A stretch of 64,000 bases of DNA from Betaproteobacteria bacterium (GCA_021413765.1 JAIOPT010000011.1:1-64000); one strand, 5' to 3'. Counted from the first letter of the stretch, positions 22,275 through 32,680 are shown. The notes: generated by a model from the sequence alone, not told the origin. A program made the numbers and translations.

Positions 22275-24398
22275 GTGAAGTATTTAATTTTCATCAGCGC
22301 ACTGCTTGGCACTTTCCTGCTTTATCTGCTGTCAAGCGCCAGTGCCAATACTGAGCTGTTTTCTCGCAACTATTATGTACTGCTGGCTTTGGCCGGGGTT
22401 CTGGCATCGTACCTAACCGTGCTGGTTGGCTATCAATTATGGCAGTTACGCGGCAAGCTTAAGGCACAAGTATTTGGTGCGAAACTTACCCTGCGTCTGA
22501 CGCTATTTTTTATTTTGATTGCGATTCTGCCTGGTTTGCTGGTATACGCTGTTTCGGTACAGTTTCTTGATAAGAGCATCGAGTCGTGGTTTGACCTTCG
22601 GGTAGAAAAAGCGCTGGAGAGCGGTTTGAACCTGGGCCGAAATGCGCTGGAAACTGGTCTTAATGAATTCAGCAAAAAAGGCCAGTCAACTGCCCTTTTA
22701 CTTGCAAAGCAATCTCCAGGTCAATACAAGAAAACGTTGGACCAGCTAATAAGCAAAGGCTCAGTTCAGGATGTTGCATTGTTTGATAATAGCGGAAAGC
22801 TGCTTGCGTTTGCCAGTAGCAGCCGCAAGCTGCTTCCTGATATGCCGAGTGCAGAAATGTTGCGTGAGGCAAGCCAGCAGGGGTTAAATAGCATTATTGA
22901 TACACTGCCTGATAACAGCCTGATATTGCGAGTGCTGGTGCTGGTTAAGCCACTGCAACTGTCAGCCGAGGCGCGCATCCTGCAGCTAACGCAACCAGTG
23001 CCCAAACAGCTTGCCGCTGACGCAGAAATGGTACGGACGGTTTATCGCGATTACCAAGAGTTGTCACTGTCTCGTTTGGGATTGAAACGCTTGTACGGCA
23101 TCACACTAACACTGTCACTATTGATTGTCTTGTTGAGCGCGGTGTCAGCCGCTTTTTTTATTAGTGATCGCCTAAGCGCACCGCTTGCAGCGCTGGCCGA
23201 AGGAACGCGGGCGGTAGCGCAAGGCGATTTTTCGCGTCAGCATCCAATTAAAAGTAGTGATGAGCTGGGTGCGTTGACTGGGCTCTTCAATCAGATGACA
23301 TTACAACTGGCCGATGCGAAGACCACGAGCGAGCAGCAACAACGTCAAGCGGAAGATGCTAAAGCCTACCTGGAAAGCATGCTGGCACACTTATCGTCTG
23401 GCGTTTTAGTAGTGAATGAGCAATTCAGGCTGCGTTCTGTTAATAGTAGTGCGGCTCAGATACTTGGGGTATCGCTCCTGGATATGCAGAATGTGCCCTT
23501 AGCGGACATCGCCGTGCGGCATCCCCTGTTGCGTCCCTTTTCCGAAGCGGTCATGCAGGCCTTTAATGAAGTGACAAGCGGCGAATGGCAACGTCAGATT
23601 GAGCGGCTCAGCAAGAATGGTGATCAGATATTATTAATGCGTGGCACCCGGTTATCCACAGCGACAGACAATAGCTACGTAGTGGTGTTCGACGATATTA
23701 CCTATTTGCTGCAAGCGGAACGTCAGGCCGCATGGGGAGAAGTGGCACGTCGTTTGGCGCACGAAATCAAGAATCCGTTGACACCTATTCAGCTGTCTGC
23801 GGAGCGCCTTCAACACAAATTGAGTGCCAAGCTGGACAGTGGCGACGCACAGCTATTACAGCGAGCCACGCAGACTATCGTGAGTCAAGTGGCGGCAATG
23901 AAAAACATGGTAACTGAATTCGCCGATTATGCCCGGGCGCCCGCACCTAAGTTGATGGTGCTGGATATGCACCTGCTACTGCGTGAAGTGCTCGGATTGT
24001 ATGAAGCTAACAGCAGTCCGATTACCTTGCGCTTGAATGCGGCCCAAGCTTGGGTGAAAGGTGATGCGACACGCTTGCGTCAAGTGATTCATAATTTGTT
24101 GCAGAATTCGTATGATGCGTTACAAAACGTGACCCAACGGGAAATCATCCTGAGCACGACAGAGGAAGACGGCGCATTGAAGTTGTGTGTGCAAGACAAT
24201 GGCTGCGGTTTTCCGGAGCATTTGCTGGCGCGAGCCTTTGAACCATACAGGACGACTAAGCCCAAGGGTACTGGACTAGGTTTGGCAATTGTGAAAAAAA
24301 TTGTAGAAGAACACGGTGGCAGTATTGTTATTGAAAATGTAGCAGCTGGTGGAACGAGAGTAAGTGTTACCTTGCCCTTATTAATAGAGGTCGTGTGA
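22275..24398 (+). CDS. ntrY: NtrY-like sensor histidine kinase (HAMP-PAS-HisKA-HATPase)
   Basis: RLAHEIKNPLTPIQLSAERLQHKL; HATPase GTGLGLAIVKKIVEEHGG; HAMP after TM segments. Confidence 0.9.
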   Translation: MKYLIFISALLGTFLLYLLSSASANTELFSRNYYVLLALAGVLASYLTVLVGYQLWQLRGKLKAQVFGAKLTLRLTLFFILIAILPGLLVYAVSVQFLDKSIESWFDLRVEKALESGLNLGRNALETGLNEFSKKGQSTALLLAKQSPGQYKKTLDQLISKGSVQDVALFDNSGKLLAFASSSRKLLPDMPSAEMLREASQQGLNSIIDTLPDNSLILRVLVLVKPLQLSAEARILQLTQPVPKQLAADAEMVRTVYRDYQELSLSRLGLKRLYGITLTLSLLIVLLSAVSAAFFISDRLSAPLAALAEGTRAVAQGDFSRQHPIKSSDELGALTGLFNQMTLQLADAKTTSEQQQRQAEDAKAYLESMLAHLSSGVLVVNEQFRLRSVNSSAAQILGVSLLDMQNVPLADIAVRHPLLRPFSEAVMQAFNEVTSGEWQRQIERLSKNGDQILLMRGTRLSTATDNSYVVVFDDITYLLQAERQAAWGEVARRLAHEIKNPLTPIQLSAERLQHKLSAKLDSGDAQLLQRATQTIVSQVAAMKNMVTEFADYARAPAPKLMVLDMHLLLREVLGLYEANSSPITLRLNAAQAWVKGDATRLRQVIHNLLQNSYDALQNVTQREIILSTTEEDGALKLCVQDNGCGFPEHLLARAFEPYRTTKPKGTGLGLAIVKKIVEEHGGSIVIENVAAGGTRVSVTLPLLIEVV

Positions 24399-25054
24399 AA
24401 ATGGCAACCAAAGAAATTTTAGTGGTAGATGATGAAATCGGGATACGTGAGTTGCTCTCGGAAATTTTGTTTGACGAAGGTTATCATGTTCATCTGGCTG
24501 AAAATGCTATTCAGGCTCGTGATTTTCGCAGCCGGCAGGTGCCCGATTTGGTATTGCTCGACATTTGGATGCCGAATACCGATGGCGTCAGTCTGCTTAA
24601 AGAGTGGGCGGGGCAGAGCTTGTTGACTATGCCAGTGATCATGATGTCAGGACATGGCACCATAGAAACAGCACTTGAGGCTACGCGCATCGGTGCAGTG
24701 GATTTTCTTGAAAAACCAATTGCGTTACAGAAATTGCTTGATGCTGTTGCCAAGGCAATCAAGCTGGGTGCAGTACCAAATATTCGGCAGGAAGTTATAC
24801 CAGCAGATTTAACTGAAGGGGGAAGCGTGGCGACTATTTGTGAGACTGCAGCGCAATTCCCGTTGCCGCTCGACTTGCCATTACGCGAAGCGCGTGATCA
24901 TTTTGACAGCTTTTACTTTAATTATCACATGCATAAAGAGAACGGTAATATGACACGTGTGGCGAAGAATGTTGGGTTGGAGCGCACCCATTTGTATCGC
25001 AAATTAAAACAGCTCGATGTGAAGTTCACAAAGAAGGGCTTGGACGAAAATTAA
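24395..25054 (+). CDS. NtrX-like response regulator: receiver plus Fis-type HTH, no AAA+ domain
   Basis: Receiver ILVVDDEIGIRELLSEIL...DLVLLDIWMPNTDG...; C-terminal REARDHFDSFYFNYHMHKENGNMTRVAKNVGLERTHLYRKLKQLDV; no GAFTGA/Walker motifs in 219 aa. Confidence 0.88.
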   Translation: MKMATKEILVVDDEIGIRELLSEILFDEGYHVHLAENAIQARDFRSRQVPDLVLLDIWMPNTDGVSLLKEWAGQSLLTMPVIMMSGHGTIETALEATRIGAVDFLEKPIALQKLLDAVAKAIKLGAVPNIRQEVIPADLTEGGSVATICETAAQFPLPLDLPLREARDHFDSFYFNYHMHKENGNMTRVAKNVGLERTHLYRKLKQLDVKFTKKGLDEN

Positions 25055-25179
25055 CAATTCCAAACGGAAATACAAGGTTGATATAGAGTGAGAAATATAA
25101 AAAATATCGCTTGAGATACGCAAGTTGTCGAGCGTCCTGTCTGTCATTGCTTATGCTATTTAATCAATTGACTAACCGC

Positions 25180-25212
25180 CTCATTTTCTATTGGCATCCA
25201 TTAGAAAATGAG
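25180..25212. repeat. Long near-perfect inverted repeat (CTCATTTTCTA-N11-TAGAAAATGAG) between convergent genes
   Basis: 11-bp perfect stem plus an inner TGG/CCA stem; no clear T-tract. Confidence 0.8.
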
Positions 25213-25299
25213 TGCAGAATTGGCCCGCCTGCGTTTTGAAACATAGTTGATTTTGTGCCAATGGACAGTCTGGGTTTATTCTAATATCTGGTTCTTGAA

Positions 25300-25857
25300 T
25301 TAATTGTTGCGTTGTTCGGACACCGCGCAAATGCGTTGTATAACGGCGGGACCAGGCTCTTGAAACTCACCTTGTTGATAGGCAATTATTGTCAGGTGCG
25401 GGGAAAAAACCTCCAATAACTCATTAGAGCGCAGCAAAAAATCCAGATTTTTTGGTCGCCCAAAACGCTCATTGCCATCCATGAAGGTCTCGTAAATCAG
25501 CACCCCACCAGCATGCAGCGATTCGATCAGTCGCGGCAATAGTGGCCGATGCAGATAACGGCTGACAACTATGCCATGAAAGTGATGGCCAGAATATGGC
25601 CAAATATCATTCTCCAAGTCGGCGACTAGGGTTGATATATTAGGTAGCTGTTGCAGTCCGGCAAGAGCTACCGCATCACGATCCACGGCATTGACTCGCC
25701 AATTGTTGGCCGCAAGCCAGCGCGCATGGCGTCCGCCGCCACAAGCTAAATCAAGCACCTGACCGCCGCTATGAATCAATTGAGCATAGCGGCAAATCCA
25801 TGGCGATGGAATACCCTCGTGCTGTAATGGAACGGTATTTCCGCTATGGTTTGTCAT
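25300..25857 (-). CDS. Class I SAM-dependent methyltransferase
   Basis: VLDLACGGGRHARWLAANNWRVNAVDRD motif I. Confidence 0.85.
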   Translation of the reverse strand: MTNHSGNTVPLQHEGIPSPWICRYAQLIHSGGQVLDLACGGGRHARWLAANNWRVNAVDRDAVALAGLQQLPNISTLVADLENDIWPYSGHHFHGIVVSRYLHRPLLPRLIESLHAGGVLIYETFMDGNERFGRPKNLDFLLRSNELLEVFSPHLTIIAYQQGEFQEPGPAVIQRICAVSEQRNN

Positions 25858-26117
25858 CTAAAAAATGGCGCTAGCTCCACGAAGCTTGGCAAATGCACGG
25901 TCAAGAAAATGTACAGCTAATGTTAATTTTGCTTCGGTAAATGCATAGTTACAGTAAATAGGGTCATCATTTTGCGGGTGACAGCTAGCTTAGCAAGGAC
26001 ACACTATAATTCTTAAAGATATCATAATATAGACGATGCCAAGTGTTTCTATAATTGTTAATTCCTGCAATAATCCGGGGCGAGAAACAATATTTGTTAA
26101 ATTGAGGCAGCGTAACT

Positions 26118-26777
26118 ATGACGCAAGATGAATTAAAGCTGGCGGTGGCACAAGCCGCAATAGCATATGTCCCGGCGAATTGCATCGTGGGAGTGGGTAC
26201 AGGCTCGACCGCAAATTTCTTTATAGACGAGCTGGGAAAGATCAAGAAAAAAATATGCGGTGCGGTGGCCAGCTCCGAGGCTTCAGCCCAGCGCTTAAAA
26301 GAGCATGGCATCCAGGTGGTTGCGCTGAATGATGTAGGTAGCTTATCTGTTTATGTGGATGGAGCAGACGAGATTACGCGTCATTTGCATATGATTAAGG
26401 GTGGTGGCGGGGCATTGACGCGCGAAAAAATAGTAGCCGCCGCGAGCAAAAAATTTATTTGTTTATGCGATTCCAGCAAGCTAGTAGATGTTCTTGGGCG
26501 CTTCCCATTGCCGCTGGAGGTGATCCCCATGGCTAGCAGCTATGTGGCTCGCCAGATGGTGCTGTTGGGTGGTCAGCCCAAATTACGTGAGGGTTTCGTA
26601 ACTGACAACGGCAACCTTATTCTAGATGTATCTGGCCTGAAAATACTTAATCCGGTGGAGCTGGAAACTACGTTGAATAATATTACTGGTGTGGTCACCA
26701 ATGGCCTGTTTGCGCGCCGGGGGGCGGACGTGCTGTTGCTGGGAACTGCAAGCGGGGTGCAGACCTTTACTGTTTAA
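26118..26777 (+). CDS. rpiA: Ribose-5-phosphate isomerase A
   Basis: [45 protein letters not shown]. Confidence 0.96.
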   Translation: MTQDELKLAVAQAAIAYVPANCIVGVGTGSTANFFIDELGKIKKKICGAVASSEASAQRLKEHGIQVVALNDVGSLSVYVDGADEITRHLHMIKGGGGALTREKIVAAASKKFICLCDSSKLVDVLGRFPLPLEVIPMASSYVARQMVLLGGQPKLREGFVTDNGNLILDVSGLKILNPVELETTLNNITGVVTNGLFARRGADVLLLGTASGVQTFTV

Positions 26778-26844
26778 TATGTAACAAAATTGTCACAGTA
26801 CGTGAGTAATCTTACCCAACTTTTATCCCTAAAAGGATTTGATT

Positions 26845-27552
26845 ATGGTCTCCACTGAACATACCTCTAAGCAATTTGATGCTGAGCTGGAAGCAGTGCG
26901 CGCAAGAGTATTACAAATGGGTGGGCTGGTTGAGAGTCAAATTCGGCTCTCTGTTGAGGCGCTGGTTAGTGGCGATGTGCCGCTGATGAACCGTATTATT
27001 AATGACGATCATCGCGTTAACGCGATGGAGGTAGAAATAGACGAGTGCTGTAACCAGATTATTGCTCGCCGCCAGCCTGCCGCAGGAGACTTGCGTATGG
27101 TGATGACGGTAATCAAGACTATTACTGATCTCGAACGTATCGGCGACGAGGCGGAAAAAATAGCGCGCATGGGTAAACTGCTGTCGCAGAGGAAAAGCCT
27201 CATTCTGCCACGTTATACGGAGATCAAACATGCCGCTGAAATGGCTCTGGACATGCTACGCAAATCGTTGGATGCTTTTGCTCGTCTTGATCTTGCCTAT
27301 GCAGCTCAAGTGGTTCGTCAGGATGAGTTGGTTGATGAGGAATTCCGCTCCATCATGCGCTACCTTATCACCTTTATGATGGAAGACCCGCGCACCATTT
27401 CCACTGCGCTGGAAATTCTGTTCGTCGCCAAGGCCATTGAGCGCATTGGTGATCATGCCAAGAACATGTCCGAATATGTGATTTATATGGTCAAGGGCAA
27501 GGACGTGCGCCATGTCACCGTGGAAGAAATTGAGCGCGAAGTTTTGGAGTAA
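26845..27552 (+). CDS. phoU: Phosphate signalling complex protein PhoU
   Basis: RIINDDHRVNAMEVEIDECCNQIIARRQPAAGDLRMVMTVIKTITDLERIGDEAEKIAR; AKAIERIGDHAKNMSEYVIYMVKGKDVRH. Confidence 0.96.
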   Translation: MVSTEHTSKQFDAELEAVRARVLQMGGLVESQIRLSVEALVSGDVPLMNRIINDDHRVNAMEVEIDECCNQIIARRQPAAGDLRMVMTVIKTITDLERIGDEAEKIARMGKLLSQRKSLILPRYTEIKHAAEMALDMLRKSLDAFARLDLAYAAQVVRQDELVDEEFRSIMRYLITFMMEDPRTISTALEILFVAKAIERIGDHAKNMSEYVIYMVKGKDVRHVTVEEIEREVLE

Positions 27553-27634
27553 TTTACCAGGGTGCGCTTACGCACGATCATCATTGGTGCATAAGCAGCC
27601 GCCAGTACTGTTTCAGTTATGAGTTAAAATTAAA

Positions 27635-27795
27635 TTACAGGGGAAATCGTCCCTCGTTCGCGAATCCATACTCACAGCGATTGACTTCGATTTTATAGCT
27701 TTCACTGGTAAAGACGGTCAAGCGGTTTTCATCTACCACAATCTTAATGAGCTGAAATCTCTGCGTACCCAGGCAGGTCAAGTCATCTGCAAGTG
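27635..27795 (-). pseudogene. Orphan coding-like C-terminal fragment (no start; family not identified)
   Basis: Minus-strand frame reads ...DDLTCLGTQRFQLIKIVVDENRLTVFTSESYKIEVNRCEYGFANEGRFPL*, protein-like composition, not in the ORF track. Confidence 0.35.
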
Positions 27796-28926
27796 ATCCA
27801 GCCCCGCCATTATGTCAAGATCCTTGGAATTTTGACTTTCCAACTTTAAACGCAGTCGTAGATCGTTGACCGAGTCGGCATTTTTTAGCGCTTCTTCATA
27901 GCTGATCAGGTTGGCTTCATGCAGATCAAACAGCGCTTGATCGAAGGTCTGCATCCCAAGCTCGCGCGATTTTGACATCACTCCCTTTATGGCAAGCACC
28001 TCGCCCTTGAAAATCAAGTCAGAGATGAGCGGTGAGTTAAGCATGATTTCCATGGCCGCTGAGCGGCCTATCCCATCCGTCCGCGGGATTAGGCGCTGAG
28101 AAATAAGTGCCTTGATATTAAGAGACAAATCCATCAGCAATTGTTCGCGGCGCTCTTCCGGGAAGAAGTTGATGATGCGATCCAGCGCCTGATTCGCACT
28201 GTTGGCATGTAGGGTAGCCATACACAGATGGCCGGTCTCGGCGAACGTCACAGCATATTCCATGGTTTCGCGGTCACGGATCTCACCAATGAAAATGACA
28301 TCCGGCGCTTGGCGCAACGTGTTTTTCAATGCGACTTGCCAAGAATCTGTATCTACTCCAACCTCTCGATGAGTGATGAGGCAGTTGATGTGCTCATGCA
28401 CAAATTCAACTGGATCTTCGATGGTGATGATGTGGCCATAAGTATTCTGGTTACGGTAGCCAATCATGGCTGCTAATGTTGTGGATTTGCCGCTGCCAGT
28501 GGCACCAACCAAAAGGACCAGTCCACGTTTGGTCATGGCCACATCCTTTAGTACCTCTGGCATCCCCATTTGGGTAAGATCGGGGATCTTGGTAGTGATG
28601 GTGCGCAACACCATGCCTATACGCTGTTGCTGCATAAACACATTAACGCGGAAGCGGCCAATGCCGGCCGGACTAATAGCAAAATTACATTCGTGTGAGG
28701 CTTCGAATTCGGCGGCCTGGCGGTCGTTCATGATGCTGTTCGCTAAGTCCATAGTGTGCTGCGGAGTAAGTATCTGTTGTGAAACCGGTGTCATCTTGCC
28801 GTCCACCTTGAATGCGGGTGGGAATCCGGCAGTGATAAACAGGTCAGATGCTTTCTGGGTAATCATCCCTCGCAACAGATTATGTATTAGCTCGGTAGCC
28901 TGATCTCGTTCCATGATGAACTCCAA
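27778..28926 (-). CDS. pilU: PilT/PilU family type IVa pilus ATPase (PilU)
   Basis: LLVGATGSGKSTTLAAMIGYRN; EDPVEFVHEHINCLITHREVGVDT; second paralogue next to pilT. Confidence 0.93.
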   Translation of the reverse strand: MEFIMERDQATELIHNLLRGMITQKASDLFITAGFPPAFKVDGKMTPVSQQILTPQHTMDLANSIMNDRQAAEFEASHECNFAISPAGIGRFRVNVFMQQQRIGMVLRTITTKIPDLTQMGMPEVLKDVAMTKRGLVLLVGATGSGKSTTLAAMIGYRNQNTYGHIITIEDPVEFVHEHINCLITHREVGVDTDSWQVALKNTLRQAPDVIFIGEIRDRETMEYAVTFAETGHLCMATLHANSANQALDRIINFFPEERREQLLMDLSLNIKALISQRLIPRTDGIGRSAAMEIMLNSPLISDLIFKGEVLAIKGVMSKSRELGMQTFDQALFDLHEANLISYEEALKNADSVNDLRLRLKLESQNSKDLDIMAGLDHLQMT

Positions 28927-28938
28927 ATAAACTGCTGA

Positions 28939-29982
28939 TTAACCGACAAACGCGTCCTTGTTAGCTGCCTTGGTGCGCGCTTCTGCAGACGATACAACGT
29001 TGCGTTTGACCAGATCTTGTAGGCATTGGTCTAGAGTCTGCATGCCAAGAGCATTGCCGGTTTGGATGGAGGAATACATCTGTGGCACCTTGGCTTCGCG
29101 AATTAAATTGCGGATGGCAGGGGTGCAAATCATAATTTCATGGGCAGCCACACGCCCGGTACCGTCTTTGGTTTTAAGCAAGGTTTGTGAAATGACTGCA
29201 CGCAGTGATTCTGACAGCATGGCGCGCACCATTTCCTTTTCGTCAGCGGGGAAAACGTCAATGATACGGTCGATGGTCTTAGCCGCAGAACTGGTATGTA
29301 ATGTTCCGAACACCAAATGACCGGTTTCAGCCGCAGACATGGCAAGGCGTATGGTTTCCAAGTCGCGCATTTCACCTACCAAGATAATGTCTGGGTCTTC
29401 CCGCAGTGCGCTACGTAAAGCGTTTTGGAATGAAAGAGTATGTGCGCCGACCTCACGTTGGTTGACCAAACACTTTTTACTTTCGTGCACAAATTCAATT
29501 GGATCCTCCACGGTCAGGATGTGCCCCATTTCATGTTCGTTGCGATGATTAACCATCGCTGCCAACGTGGTGGACTTGCCCGAGCCGGTCGGGCCAGTCA
29601 CTAACACCAAGCCGCGCGGATAATCGGCAATAGATTCAAAAATTTTGGGAGCATTGAGGTCTGCCAGGGACAGTATTTTGGATGGAATGGTACGCATCAC
29701 CGCACCCGCACCGCGCTGGTGGATAAAGGCATTTACGCGGAAACGTGCGAGCCCCGGGATCTCAAAAGAGAAATCGATTTCTTTGTTTTCTTCATAAATT
29801 TTGCGCTGCTCGTCGTTCATGATGTCATATACCATGGCGTGCACCTCTGTGTGTAGCATTGCCGGCAGGTTGATCTTGCGTATGTCGCCATGCACACGAA
29901 TCATCGGCGGCAAGCCAGCAGAAAGGTGCAAATCGGAAGCCTTGTTTTTGACACCAAAAGCAAGCAGTTCGGTAATGTCCAT
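28939..29982 (-). CDS. pilT: Type IV pilus twitching motility ATPase PilT
   Basis: MDITELLAFGVKNKASDLHLSAGLPPMIRVHGDIRKI; VTGPTGSGKSTTLAAMV; AIRNLIREAKVPQMYSSIQTG. Confidence 0.96.
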   Translation of the reverse strand: MDITELLAFGVKNKASDLHLSAGLPPMIRVHGDIRKINLPAMLHTEVHAMVYDIMNDEQRKIYEENKEIDFSFEIPGLARFRVNAFIHQRGAGAVMRTIPSKILSLADLNAPKIFESIADYPRGLVLVTGPTGSGKSTTLAAMVNHRNEHEMGHILTVEDPIEFVHESKKCLVNQREVGAHTLSFQNALRSALREDPDIILVGEMRDLETIRLAMSAAETGHLVFGTLHTSSAAKTIDRIIDVFPADEKEMVRAMLSESLRAVISQTLLKTKDGTGRVAAHEIMICTPAIRNLIREAKVPQMYSSIQTGNALGMQTLDQCLQDLVKRNVVSSAEARTKAANKDAFVG

Positions 29983-30162
29983 ATATAATCCTAGTAAATT
30001 CGCAGAATTGAACTATCGCATGAAAACATGAAAACAAGTTAGGTGCACGACAAATGGTGCCTCTACCAACACACCTTCACATTGATGCCTGCCAGACAAG
30101 ATACCTTGCAATCACCCATGTACACGAATTAATGAAACATTTGGTTTGACGACTAATTAATT

Positions 30163-30861
30163 ATGACCGCGATCACTTCCAACTTGCAAGCTGTCAATCA
30201 TGCTATTGCACAGGCTGCGTGCATGGCTCATCGGTGCAAGGAAAGTATTAAGCTACTGGCGGTGAGCAAGGGTTTTTCTGCTGTTGCTGTATGCGAAGCA
30301 TACCAGGCAGGGCAACGCGATTTCGGTGAAAGTTATGTTCAGGAAGCCTTGGATAAAATTGAGTTGCTCCGTGACTTGCCGATACAGTGGCATTTCATCG
30401 GGCCGGTGCAGAGCAATAAAACGCGGGGCATTGCAACGCATTTCGCATGGGTACACAGCATTGACAGGCTAAAAATCGCTGAGCGCCTGTCAGCACAGCG
30501 GCCAGCCAGGTTGCCGCCACTAAATGTATGTATACAGGTTAATGTAAGCGGAGAAGCCAGTAAGAGCGGCGTAGCGCCTAGCGGATTGCTGGAGCTGGCA
30601 AAGGCTGTGGCAAGTTTGCCACAACTTAAGTTGCGCGGGCTGATGGCTATTCCAGCGCCTGCTGAAGGATTGGAGGCCCAACGCGTACCCTTCGCCAAAA
30701 TGCGCGAGCTTATGCACCAGATCAATATGCAAGGATTGGCACTGGATACATTATCGATGGGAATGTCGCATGATTTCAGTGCGGCAATACTGGAAGGGGC
30801 GACTATCGTGCGAGTTGGAACGGCAATCTTTGGTGAAAGAAATTACGGAGGAAATCAATGA
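30163..30861 (+). CDS. YggS family PLP-binding protein
   Basis: LLAVSKGFSAVAVCEAYQAGQRDFGESYVQEALDKIE; WHFIGPVQSNKTR; LSMGMSHDFSAAILEGATIVRVGTAIFG. Confidence 0.93.
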   Translation: MTAITSNLQAVNHAIAQAACMAHRCKESIKLLAVSKGFSAVAVCEAYQAGQRDFGESYVQEALDKIELLRDLPIQWHFIGPVQSNKTRGIATHFAWVHSIDRLKIAERLSAQRPARLPPLNVCIQVNVSGEASKSGVAPSGLLELAKAVASLPQLKLRGLMAIPAPAEGLEAQRVPFAKMRELMHQINMQGLALDTLSMGMSHDFSAAILEGATIVRVGTAIFGERNYGGNQ

Positions 30862-31673
30862 AAGTTTGTTTTATCGGAGGAGGTAACATGGCGGCCGCAC
30901 TCATGGGCGGCTTGCTAAAACAGAATTTTGTTGCCGCGCAGATATGCGTAGTAGAAGTCAATGTCAGCCAGCATGCCAAGTTACACGATGAATTTGGGGT
31001 GCATGTGGTAGCCGAATTGGAGGTGGGGGTGGCGGGCAGTGATGTGATTGTATTGGCGGTCAAGCCGCAGCAGTTGCACGGGGTCGCAACCTGTCTGGCG
31101 CCATTGTTGGCTGGGCAATTACTTATCTCGATAGCGGCCGGTATTCGCGCCGCTGATCTGGCGCATTGGCTGGGTTCGCAAAACATTGTGCGCGTCATGC
31201 CCAATACGCCCGCCTTAATTCAGAGCGGAATTTCTGGCTTGTATGCGCTGCCTGCAGTGAGCAAGGTGCAGCGCGACACAGCACAAACCATACTCGCTGC
31301 AGTGGGCAGCACGATATGGCTACAAGACGAAGTAATGATGGACGCGGTTACTGCGGTATCTGGCAGTGGTCCAGCCTATGTGTTTTATTTTATCGAGGCG
31401 CTACAACAGGCGGCCAGCGAACTTGGCTTCGATGCAGAAACGGCTCGCCATTTGGCAATCAACACTTTCAGCGGTGCAGTTAAACTTGCCGATGCCAGTA
31501 GCGATGATGTGAGCGTGTTGCGCGCACGCGTTACTTCCAAAAATGGTACTACCGAGAGCGCTGTGCTCAGCATGGAAGCCAATGCGGTCAAGCAACATAT
31601 TGTGACGGCGGTGCAGGCTGCAGCAACGCGCGCCAGGGAAATGGGAGACGAACTGGGAGGTGCGCCATGCTGA
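30858..31673 (+). CDS. proC: Pyrroline-5-carboxylate reductase
   Basis: VCFIGGGNMAAALMGGLL; VRVMPNTPALIQSGISGLY; AVSGSGPAYVFYFIEAL. Confidence 0.96.
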   Translation: MKVCFIGGGNMAAALMGGLLKQNFVAAQICVVEVNVSQHAKLHDEFGVHVVAELEVGVAGSDVIVLAVKPQQLHGVATCLAPLLAGQLLISIAAGIRAADLAHWLGSQNIVRVMPNTPALIQSGISGLYALPAVSKVQRDTAQTILAAVGSTIWLQDEVMMDAVTAVSGSGPAYVFYFIEALQQAASELGFDAETARHLAINTFSGAVKLADASSDDVSVLRARVTSKNGTTESAVLSMEANAVKQHIVTAVQAAATRAREMGDELGGAPC

Positions 31674-32230
31674 GAGAAGCACTACAATTTCTGTTTGACA
31701 CTTTGTTGCAGCCGTTCGCTGTCATATTGCTACTGCGCTTCCACTTACAATGGCTACGCGCGCCAATGCGCAATCCATTGGGTGCATTCATTATGACGCT
31801 TACCAATTTTCTGGTACTGCGAGCGCGCCGGTTTATTCCTTCTGCCAGGGGCTTCGATATCGCCACCTTGCTTCTGGCTTTCGTGGTAGAGGTGATTTAT
31901 CTCGCCGCTACGCTCTGGTTACAAGGTTTGCCTATTGATTTTTCCGTGCTCGGACTGCTTATGTGGACAGTGGTCAAGTTACTCAAGCTCAGCCTATACT
32001 TACTTATGGCGGCGCTGTTTATTCAGGCACTATTATCGTGGTTTAATCCGCATTCACCGATGGCAAGTTTGATGGCCGCGGTGACGCAGCCCTTCCTTCT
32101 GCCCCTGCAACGGCGTATCCCGCCCTTCGGTAATATAGATTTCACCTTGCTACTGCTACTTATCGTGTGCCAACTTATCCTCATCGTACCGCTGCATTGG
32201 TTGGAAAGTTTAGTCTTAAGTCCGTTTTGA
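31667..32230 (+). CDS. YggT family membrane protein
   Basis: Two YGGT-type repeats; LSWFNPHSPMASLMAAVTQPFLLPLQRRIPPFGNIDFT. Confidence 0.9.
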   Translation: MLREALQFLFDTLLQPFAVILLLRFHLQWLRAPMRNPLGAFIMTLTNFLVLRARRFIPSARGFDIATLLLAFVVEVIYLAATLWLQGLPIDFSVLGLLMWTVVKLLKLSLYLLMAALFIQALLSWFNPHSPMASLMAAVTQPFLLPLQRRIPPFGNIDFTLLLLLIVCQLILIVPLHWLESLVLSPF

Positions 32231-32532
32231 ACGTGTGGTATCGCCGCGAAGGAGATGTCATTACGCTGGTGTTGCATGTTCAGCCGGGTGCCAAACGCAC
32301 AGAGGTGATCGGCTTGCATGGTGATGCACTGAAGATTCGCTTAGCCGCTCCACCCATTGAGGGACGTGCCAATGAAGCGCTGCTGCGCTTTATTGCTGGT
32401 AGCTTTAATGTTCCACTACGCAACGTCGAGTTAAAGCAAGGGGTATTGTCACGCCATAAAGTAGTGCTGGTAAGTAGCAGCACATTGGCACCTGAGAGCT
32501 TACTTAATTCTAAAAGTTTGTTCAAAATATAA
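32227..32532 (+). CDS. DUF167 (YggU) family protein
   Basis: GDVITLVLHVQPGAKRTEVIGLHGDALKIRLAAPPIEGRANEALLRFIA; TTG start overlapping the yggT stop. Confidence 0.9.
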   Translation: MNVWYRREGDVITLVLHVQPGAKRTEVIGLHGDALKIRLAAPPIEGRANEALLRFIAGSFNVPLRNVELKQGVLSRHKVVLVSSSTLAPESLLNSKSLFKI

Positions 32533-32680
32533 TAAAAAAATTGGTTAAACTGAAAATGGTTTAGAGGCATAAAATATTTTAACCGCTCATACTGATATTT
32601 TAACCATTGGTCAGTATCTGGCCGATGGATTTTGAGGGATGGCTGATTTCTGGTAAAGTCGCAGATAATTCGAAAAATAG

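Noticed and set aside
27562-27575. GTGCG-CTTA-CGCAC hairpin just after phoU as a terminator
   Set aside because: Short stem and no T-tract.
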